From Candidatus Berkelbacteria bacterium RIFCSPLOWO2_01_FULL_50_28 (GTDB taxonomy: Bacteria > Patescibacteria > UBA1384 > 2-12-FULL-50-11): 64,000 nucleotides of DNA. A program made the translations under genes and the position numbers. Location: the NCBI GenBank assembly GCA_001774395.1, contig MEZX01000002.1:525000-588999 (forward strand), in the 5' to 3' direction. This document shows, one piece after another, positions 57,973-64,000 of the stretch. Each line of letters opens with the position of its first letter. Positions within the stretch are counted from its first letter, which is position 1. The notes beneath the pieces were generated by a model. The model did not search any database. It saw only the letters and a list, made by a program, of their open reading frames with translations, and was not told where the DNA came from.

Positions 57973-60497
57973 TTTGAATCCTGTTCGTCATCTTCAATCA
58001 CTTCCTGCACGGCATTGTTTAATACTGCCAAAGAGCTGACCGTATCGCCCTTATCTGGGCGGATCAGGATTACCCCCGAAGCGTGACGCGACAGCTTCTT
58101 GACCGACGAGGCGCTGATTCGAATTATCTGTCCACCGGTGGTGGCAATGACGATATCAGTCGCTTCTGAATCAAGAACCACCGACGAGGCTAACTCCCCA
58201 GTTTTAGTGTTGAGTTTGGCAATTCGTATTCCACTGCCGCCGCGACGTTGGTTACGGAACTCTTTCATTGATACTTTTTTGCCGACGCCGTTTTGGGAGA
58301 TCACACAAATGGCCTCGCTGGTTTCGGCGATAACTTCAGTTTCAATCACCTTGTCGTTGCCTTTAAGTCGAATACCGCGGACTCCGCCAGCGCTACGGCC
58401 CATCGGTCGCGCTTCGGACTCGTTGTAAACAATCACCTGAGCGTTGCGCGTGATTTGGGCGATCTCGTCCGAGCCGCTGGTTAGCTTCACCCATTTCAGT
58501 TGGTCACCTTTTTTCAGTCCCATGGCAACGACACCGGATTTCCGCACGTTTTTGAACATTTCTACCTTCACTCTTTTAACTGCGCCGTTTTGGGTGGCAA
58601 AGAAGAAGAAACTACCCTCTTGCTTATCCTGCGAGGCGGAGATGTTGATGATAGTTGTCACCTTTTCATCTGGTAGAACGCGGATCAGATTTGGCAGTGC
58701 CACGCCCTTGCTCTGACGGCTGGAAGCGGGAATTTCGTACGCCTTGCAGGTAAAAACTCGCCCAAGGTTGGTAAAGAAGAAGATATCGTCATGCGTCGAG
58801 CCGAAGACAATCTGTTCAACAGCGTCGTCGTCACGCGTCGTCATTCCGATGACACCCTTACCGCCACGACCTTGGCTCTTGTAGGCACTGGAGGCTAAGC
58901 GCTTAACGTAATTGCCGCTCGTAAGTGTGATAATGACAGGTTCAATTGGAATTAAATCCAAGGCCGTTAACTGGCCCAGCGCCTCCGGCCGAATCTCAGT
59001 TCGTCGTTCTTCGCCAAATTTTTCTTTTATTTCGGCTAACTCTTGTTTGATAATTGTCTGAACACGCGCTGGCTTAGAGAGAATATCTTCCAAATCGGCG
59101 ATAAGCTTCAAGACCTCTTCGTACTCGTCGTAAATCTTCTGGCGCTCAAGGTTGGCCAGTTGCGATAGACGCATGTCCAAAATGGCGTTAGCCTGTAGCT
59201 CGCTTAGCTTGTAGGTTTCCATCAAGCCCTTCTTGGCCGCGTCACGATCGGCCGAATTACGAATTAGGGCGATAATAGCGTCAAGGTGATCGAGGGCAAT
59301 TTTCAACCCTTCTAAGATGTGAGCCCGGGCTTTGGCAATCTTTAGTTCAAACTCGGTCCGGCGAGTGATTACCGTCACACGATGGGCCAAAAATTCGCTC
59401 AAAATTTCACTGACGTTTAGGAGCTTGGGCTGTAACCCATCGATAAGTGCCACCATATTGTAGTGGACGACGGTTTGCAGCTCGGTTAACTCGTAAAGTT
59501 GGTTGAGGATTTTTGAGGCAATAGCGCCAAGTTTTAGCTCGATTACCACGCGGACGCCGTGCTCGCGGTCCGACTCGTCTCTAATATCCGACAAGCCCTC
59601 GAGCCGTTTGGATTTTACCAAATCGGCAATGTGAGTGATAAAGTTGGCCTTGTTTGTTTGGTAGGGCAGTTCGCTAACGATAATGCGACTCCGGTTCTTT
59701 TCCTCTTCTATTTCCGCTCTGCCACGCACAACTACTCTGCCCCGACCGGTCGAGAGCGCCTCACGCATCTCGGCAGCGTTATAGGCAATTGCTCCGGTGG
59801 GAAAGTCCGGCCCCTTCACTATGTCTAGTAGTTCATCGAGCTCGGCGTCCGGCTTTTCGAGCAACACTACCAAGGCGTCAATTATTTCATTTAAATTATG
59901 CGGGGGAATATTAGTCGCCATGCCAACTGCGATGCCTTGGCTGCCGTTAACAAGCAAGTTCGGCAAACGAGTCGGTAGGACCATCGGCTCGCTTTGCGTG
60001 CCGTCGTAGTTCTCTTGCCAATCCACCGTTTCTTTGTCGATATCAAGCAACATTGTTTCGGCGGCGGCAGCCATTCGCGCTTCGGTGTAACGCATGGCGG
60101 CCGGCGGGTCGCCGTCCATCGAACCGAAGTTTCCTTGGCCGTTAATTAGCGGCAACCGTAAGCTCCACCACTGCGCCATTCGCGCCATGGCGTCGTAAAT
60201 CGCGGAGTCGCCGTGAGGGTGAAACAGACCCATAACTTGTCCGACGATTTTGGCGGACTTCTGGTGTTTGGCACCGGCCGACAGACCCATCTCGCGCATT
60301 ACATAAAGAATACGACGTTGCACAGGCTTCAGTCCGTCACGAATGTCCGGCAGAGCTCGAGCAACTATGACCGACATCGCGTAATCCAAATACGACTCGG
60401 ACATCTCCTGATGAATTGAGCGCGGTTTGATCACCCCGAAGTTAGTTTTTTCAGGAAGTGATTCGGGATCGGGTTGTATTATTTTTTCGTCTGCCAT
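57969..60497 (-). CDS. gyrA: DNA gyrase subunit A
   Basis: 842 residues from ATG 60497 (a GTG lies 3 nt earlier; GGAGG upstream suits either). The quinolone-region pattern HPHGDSAIYDAMARMAQ, catalytic Tyr in AMRYTEARM, and beta-pinwheel C-terminal domain with the GyrA box QRRGGSG, which distinguishes gyrase from topoisomerase IV. It introduces negative supercoils with GyrB, encoded just upstream. Confidence 0.97.
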   Translation of the reverse strand: MADEKIIQPDPESLPEKTNFGVIKPRSIHQEMSESYLDYAMSVIVARALPDIRDGLKPVQRRILYVMREMGLSAGAKHQKSAKIVGQVMGLFHPHGDSAIYDAMARMAQWWSLRLPLINGQGNFGSMDGDPPAAMRYTEARMAAAAETMLLDIDKETVDWQENYDGTQSEPMVLPTRLPNLLVNGSQGIAVGMATNIPPHNLNEIIDALVVLLEKPDAELDELLDIVKGPDFPTGAIAYNAAEMREALSTGRGRVVVRGRAEIEEEKNRSRIIVSELPYQTNKANFITHIADLVKSKRLEGLSDIRDESDREHGVRVVIELKLGAIASKILNQLYELTELQTVVHYNMVALIDGLQPKLLNVSEILSEFLAHRVTVITRRTEFELKIAKARAHILEGLKIALDHLDAIIALIRNSADRDAAKKGLMETYKLSELQANAILDMRLSQLANLERQKIYDEYEEVLKLIADLEDILSKPARVQTIIKQELAEIKEKFGEERRTEIRPEALGQLTALDLIPIEPVIITLTSGNYVKRLASSAYKSQGRGGKGVIGMTTRDDDAVEQIVFGSTHDDIFFFTNLGRVFTCKAYEIPASSRQSKGVALPNLIRVLPDEKVTTIINISASQDKQEGSFFFFATQNGAVKRVKVEMFKNVRKSGVVAMGLKKGDQLKWVKLTSGSDEIAQITRNAQVIVYNESEARPMGRSAGGVRGIRLKGNDKVIETEVIAETSEAICVISQNGVGKKVSMKEFRNQRRGGSGIRIAKLNTKTGELASSVVLDSEATDIVIATTGGQIIRISASSVKKLSRHASGVILIRPDKGDTVSSLAVLNNAVQEVIEDDEQDSK

Positions 60498-60603
60498 CAC
60501 TTCAATCCTCCGGATTGAACAATTATCAATTTATAATTATCAATTATCAAACCTCCCAATTTGAAATATTTTGAAAACTGAAAATTGAAAATTGAAAACT
60601 GCA
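60498..60603. repeat. AT-rich short-repeat spacer between gyrB and gyrA
   Basis: TCAATTTATAATTATCAATTAT and GAAAACTGAAAATTGAAAATT-like runs, the same word set as at 17585-17704. No coding or clear terminator is seen. Confidence 0.55.
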
Positions 60604-62547
60604 TCAGGTGTCCAAATTTTTAACCGATGAAGCCCTGTTCTGAATAAATCGTTTTCTGGGCAGAACATCCTCGCCCATCAAATCGGAGAATATCTCATCG
60701 GCTTTCTCGGCGTCTTCAATAGTTACCTGGAGTAAAATACGGTTTTCGGGGTTTAGGGTGGTTTCCCACAACTGCTCTGGGTTCATCTCTCCCAAGCCCT
60801 TGTAGCGCTGAACGTTGAGACCAGGCAGAGTGCCTTTGTTCTCACCCTTCAACTTCGCCAACACTTCATCACGTTCGGCTTCACTATGGACGTAGGTAAT
60901 TTTGTTTTTGTATTTAATGCCAAACAGTGGCGGTTGAGCTATATAAAGGTAGCCTTGCTCGATGATTTCCTGGTAGTGACGGTAGAAGAACGTTAGTAAT
61001 AATGTACGAATGTGCGCCCCGTCAACATCGGCGTCCGTCATGATAACAATGAAGTGATATCGGAGCTTGCTGATATTCTTGTCTTCCGCCACCCCCGCCC
61101 CCAAGGCAACAATTAACGACTTAATTTCTTCGTTAGTGAGCATTTTGTCTAGTCTGGCTCGCTCCACGTTCAGCAGCTTGCCGCGCAGCGGCAGTACAGC
61201 TTGAAACTTTCGGTCGCGGCCGGATTTGGCTGAACCACCAGCTGAAATTCCCTCTACTATATATATCTCCGACTTGGCCGGATCGCGCTCAGAGCAGTCG
61301 GCAAGCTTGCCCGGCAGCGTCATGCCTTCCAGTGCGCCTTTGCGAATTACCGCTTCACGGGCAGCGCGGGCAGCAAGACGAGCTTTGGCCGAAAGAGAAA
61401 TCTTTTCAATTATGGCCCGACCGTCAGCTGGATGTTCTTCCAAATAGCGCTCTAAGCCTTGATTGACGGCGGTCTCCACGAACCCGCGCATCGTTGGCGT
61501 ACCGAGCTTTGATTTGGTCTGACCTTCAAATTCCGGATCGGGCAGTTTAACCGAAACGATCGCCGTTAAACCCTCCCGAATGTCGTCACCCACAAGAGAT
61601 ATGTCGTTTTTCTCACCGCCAAGTTTCTTGGCATAGTCGGTGATTATTCGCGTAATTGCCGAGCGAAAACCCGTCAAGTGCGTGCCACCTTCGATGGTAT
61701 GAATGTTATTGGCAAACGTAAAGACGTGCTCGTTATAATCGTCGACGTAGGTAAGTGCTACCTCGATCTGGCAGCTATTAATATCCTTAGATATGTAGAT
61801 CGGTTTTTCTACCAGAGTCTTTTTGTGTCGCACCAAATGCGAACAGTAAGCAGCAATTCCGCCCTCGAAGTGAAAATTGTAGCTAGCCGGGTACTGTTTA
61901 TCCTCAGCCGCCATTTCTGCCTCGGCCCGCTCGTCCTTAATAGCGATGAAAATGCCTTTGGTTAAGTAGGCTTGCTGGCGGATATGGTCAAAGATAGTTT
62001 TGCGCGAAAAAATAATTGTGGGGAAAATCTGACTGTCTGGTTTGAAAGTAATGCGTGTTCCCTTTTTGTCGGTTGTGCCTGTAACTTTCGCCGCATAGCG
62101 CGGTTTACCGCGGTCGAATTCCTGCGTATAAATGTTACCGTCCTTGAATACCTCGGCTTTCAGTTCTTCCGATAGGGCGTTAACCACCGAAACACCGACG
62201 CCGTGCAAACCGCCGGAAACTTTGTAGCCCTCGCCACCAAATTTACCGCCTGCGTGCAACTTAGTTAGGACCGTTTCGAGCGCCGAAACCTTAGTCGTAG
62301 CGTGCATATCTACCGGAATACCGCGACCGTTATCTTCCACGGAGACTGTCCCGTCCGCGTTCAAATCGATCAAGACCCGGTCGGCGTGGCCGGCCATCGC
62401 TTCGTCGATCGCGTTGTCGAACACCTCCCAAATCAGATGATGGAGTCCCTCGATGCCAGTTCCGCCAATGTACATTCCGGGTCGCTTTCGAACCGGCTCT
62501 AGTCCTTCTAGAACAGTAATTTGTTTGGCAGAATATTCAGCGCTCAT
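60604..62547 (-). CDS. gyrB: DNA gyrase subunit B
   Basis: 647 residues. GHKL ATPase motifs LIWEVFDNAIDEAMAG, DNGRGIPV and GGLHGVGVSVVNALS; transducer; Toprim domain with EGISAGGSAKSGRDR and MTDADVDGAHIRTLLLTF; C-terminal LQRYKGLGEM-type motif (NVQRYKGLGEMNPEQLWETT). It lies upstream of gyrA in the same direction. Confidence 0.97.
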   Translation of the reverse strand: MSAEYSAKQITVLEGLEPVRKRPGMYIGGTGIEGLHHLIWEVFDNAIDEAMAGHADRVLIDLNADGTVSVEDNGRGIPVDMHATTKVSALETVLTKLHAGGKFGGEGYKVSGGLHGVGVSVVNALSEELKAEVFKDGNIYTQEFDRGKPRYAAKVTGTTDKKGTRITFKPDSQIFPTIIFSRKTIFDHIRQQAYLTKGIFIAIKDERAEAEMAAEDKQYPASYNFHFEGGIAAYCSHLVRHKKTLVEKPIYISKDINSCQIEVALTYVDDYNEHVFTFANNIHTIEGGTHLTGFRSAITRIITDYAKKLGGEKNDISLVGDDIREGLTAIVSVKLPDPEFEGQTKSKLGTPTMRGFVETAVNQGLERYLEEHPADGRAIIEKISLSAKARLAARAAREAVIRKGALEGMTLPGKLADCSERDPAKSEIYIVEGISAGGSAKSGRDRKFQAVLPLRGKLLNVERARLDKMLTNEEIKSLIVALGAGVAEDKNISKLRYHFIVIMTDADVDGAHIRTLLLTFFYRHYQEIIEQGYLYIAQPPLFGIKYKNKITYVHSEAERDEVLAKLKGENKGTLPGLNVQRYKGLGEMNPEQLWETTLNPENRILLQVTIEDAEKADEIFSDLMGEDVLPRKRFIQNRASSVKNLDT

Positions 62548-62630
62548 TACTACTATTCTATCTTAAAATGTACCAGTTATCAACTGTGTAGTCGGCCCCA
62601 AATTGCTGGCCAATCGCCGGAAAACTAAGC

Positions 62631-63728
62631 CTAATGAGAAGTCTGAGATTCAACAATCTGCTTAATTTTTTCTTTGAATATTTTTGCGTCAAATTGTAGT
62701 GCTACAGCGCGGATTTTTTCCGGATTGTACTTTTTCACGTCGAAGTTTTTGAGCACAGCAACTAACGATTCAACCGTCTGTTCCTGGAAGAATTCGCCGG
62801 TCACGCCCGGCAGAACGGATTCCAAAGCTCCGCCCGCCGCGTATGCAATCACCGGACGGCCGGAGGCCATCGACTCGAGTGGCGTGATGCCCGCATCCTC
62901 AAGCTGCGGATGAATAAGTGCGATGCAGTTTGCGTATAGGCCGGCGAGCTCCGGGTCGGGTACGCGCCCGACAAACTCCACCGTTGGACCGGCAAGCTTT
63001 TTCAGCTCGTCTAGATGCGAGCCACCACCCACAACTTTCAATTTCAAGCCCAACTTCGTTGCCGCCAAAATAGCTAAATCTGTTCGTTTGTATGGCTCGG
63101 TGCGGCCGAGAACCAAAAAGTAGTCACCCGTTTTGTCGGCTATTTCAAACATCGATGTGTCAACTGGTGGAAAGAATACTGTATCCGCCGTGCGACCGTA
63201 GTACTTTTTCGTTTCCGCGGCAATAAAATGCGAATTGGCGATCAGATAGTCCGGCCGTTTGCTTGCTTGCAAATCCCATTTCCGAACTTGTTCGGTGATG
63301 GCTCGAACAACGGGCCGCCCAATAAATGGCAACGGTATCGAAGCGTTGGCTAGATACTCATCTCTATCGCGAGTCAGGTAGCGAGTGGGGGTGTGCAAAT
63401 AGCAAACGTGTTTAGTTGGCGGTTTGGTAATAACGCCTTTTTCAAACGACGAGCAGTCCGAAAGCACAACGTCAAAATCGCTAAAGTTAAACGACTCAAT
63501 CGCTTTTGGCAGAAACGGCAAGTAGTATTTTCTGCCCGCTGGCATGCCCGGCCAGTCTTGCAAAAAGCTTGGGATGATTATTCTACCCGGCAGAAACTCG
63601 TCGATCAGTTTCTGATCTTTAGCTAGCAAATAAATCGGCGCTTCAGGCCAAATTTCACTGAATGTTTTTAAAACTCGTTCCGCCCCACCCCATTGGGTAA
63701 AAAAGCCGTGGACCAACGCAATTTTCAT
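62631..63728 (-). CDS. glycosyltransferase, GT4-like
   Basis: 365 residues from ATG 63728. GT-B fold: the N-terminal acceptor domain starts KIALVHGFFTQWGGAERVL, and the donor domain carries YFLVLGRTEPYKRTDLAI, GLYANCIALIHPQLEDAGITPLESMASGRPVIAY (E-x7-E nucleotide-sugar motif) and GVTGEFF. It probably adds sugars to a lipid- or polymer-linked acceptor at the inner membrane face. Acceptor and sugar cannot be read from sequence. Confidence 0.88.
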   Translation of the reverse strand: MKIALVHGFFTQWGGAERVLKTFSEIWPEAPIYLLAKDQKLIDEFLPGRIIIPSFLQDWPGMPAGRKYYLPFLPKAIESFNFSDFDVVLSDCSSFEKGVITKPPTKHVCYLHTPTRYLTRDRDEYLANASIPLPFIGRPVVRAITEQVRKWDLQASKRPDYLIANSHFIAAETKKYYGRTADTVFFPPVDTSMFEIADKTGDYFLVLGRTEPYKRTDLAILAATKLGLKLKVVGGGSHLDELKKLAGPTVEFVGRVPDPELAGLYANCIALIHPQLEDAGITPLESMASGRPVIAYAAGGALESVLPGVTGEFFQEQTVESLVAVLKNFDVKKYNPEKIRAVALQFDAKIFKEKIKQIVESQTSH

Positions 63729-63763
63729 AACCATATTATCTCAGAATTACGCCATTTAACCAG

Positions 63764-63785
63764 AAAATCCGCCCATTCGGGCGGA
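63764..63785 (-). terminator. intrinsic terminator of the gene at the right edge
   Basis: On the minus strand, TCCGCCC (63785-63779) and GGGCGGA (63774-63768) form a stem followed by TTTTC. It lies about 34 nt after the stop of the partial gene at 63819. Confidence 0.75.
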
Positions 63786-63818
63786 CTCTCCGTAAGCTTT
63801 ATGCGTACGCAACAAGCT

Positions 63819-64000
63819 TTACTTTGCCTTTCTCAACATTGGGAGACCTGTGCGAGCGTTCTCCATAACTTCATAACCTGCTGGGACGGCGTCCATCGCG
63901 CCTTCACGCACGTCTTGCGCAAAGTAGAAGATCTTCTGCAGTCGGCCACCGCGTAGGGTGACTTCGCGACCGTGGAGGTAGTATGTCTTACCAGACTTTT
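63819..64000 (-). CDS. small conserved protein, C-terminal part
   Basis: Open at the window edge; the last 60 residues read KSGKTYYLHGREVTLRGG, then RLQKIFYFAQDVREGAMDAV and PAGYEVMENARTGLPMLRKAK. I recall similar short proteins with the YYLHGREVTLRGGR motif in CPR and archaeal genomes, without known function. An intrinsic terminator follows. The start lies outside the window. Confidence 0.8.
   Translation of the reverse strand, partial: KSGKTYYLHGREVTLRGGRLQKIFYFAQDVREGAMDAVPAGYEVMENARTGLPMLRKAK

Overview
The window looks like a chromosomal segment of a small-genome bacterium of the Candidate Phyla Radiation (Patescibacteria). The evidence is indirect. The spc ribosomal cluster runs rplR-rpsE-rplO with no rpmD (uL30), a hallmark of these bacteria. 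Several core enzymes are reduced to minimal domain sets. Very short conserved hypothetical proteins are scattered between housekeeping genes, and neighbouring genes overlap heavily (TAATG, ATGA). UGA is used as a stop codon (nusB, rbfA, gyrA), so there is no sign of the UGA-Gly code of Gracilibacteria/Absconditabacteria. I cannot name a class from the sequence alone.

Layout: (1) 1-5.7 kb, plus strand: end of gpmI, tRNA-Ala(GGC), then leuS with an inserted Nudix-like domain, rpmF, nusB and rnc; a DUF378 gene lies on the other strand. (2) 5.7-12.9 kb, minus strand: rbfA, a four-helix membrane protein, pheS, pheT, aspS, a D-Ala-D-Ala carboxypeptidase and an MscS-related membrane protein. PheS, PheT and AspRS each lack a whole accessory domain. 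A DEDD exonuclease and a divergent, frameshifted SDR gene flank a 40-bp palindrome. (3) 14-29.7 kb, minus strand: an almost complete S10-spc-alpha ribosomal cluster (rplC to rpsI) with secY, adk, map, infA, rpmJ and rpoA. RpoA lacks its C-terminal domain. (4) 29.7-34 kb: an interruption of the usual rpsJ-rplC junction. It holds a predicted orphan structured RNA with its own promoter and terminator, a SAM-I riboswitch upstream of metK, and small hypothetical genes. (5) 34-48 kb, minus strand: obg, rpoB, rpoC, rpsL, rpsG, a small membrane protein, fusA, tuf and rpsJ. (6) 48-56 kb: an accessory surface region. It contains three modularly related exported proteins, two further small exported proteins, a fusion of the CdaA membrane region to YbbR repeats without the cyclase domain, and a presenilin/SPP-type (A22) membrane protease. 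(7) 56-64 kb, minus strand: a glycosyltransferase, gyrB, gyrA and infB, and the end of a small conserved protein gene.

Most of the window is translation and transcription machinery arranged in tightly coupled operons. The unusual material falls into three groups: domain loss or gain in essential enzymes, structured intergenic DNA/RNA, and the envelope-associated block at 48-56 kb. All functional calls rest on reading motifs and domain order by eye; no database search was possible.
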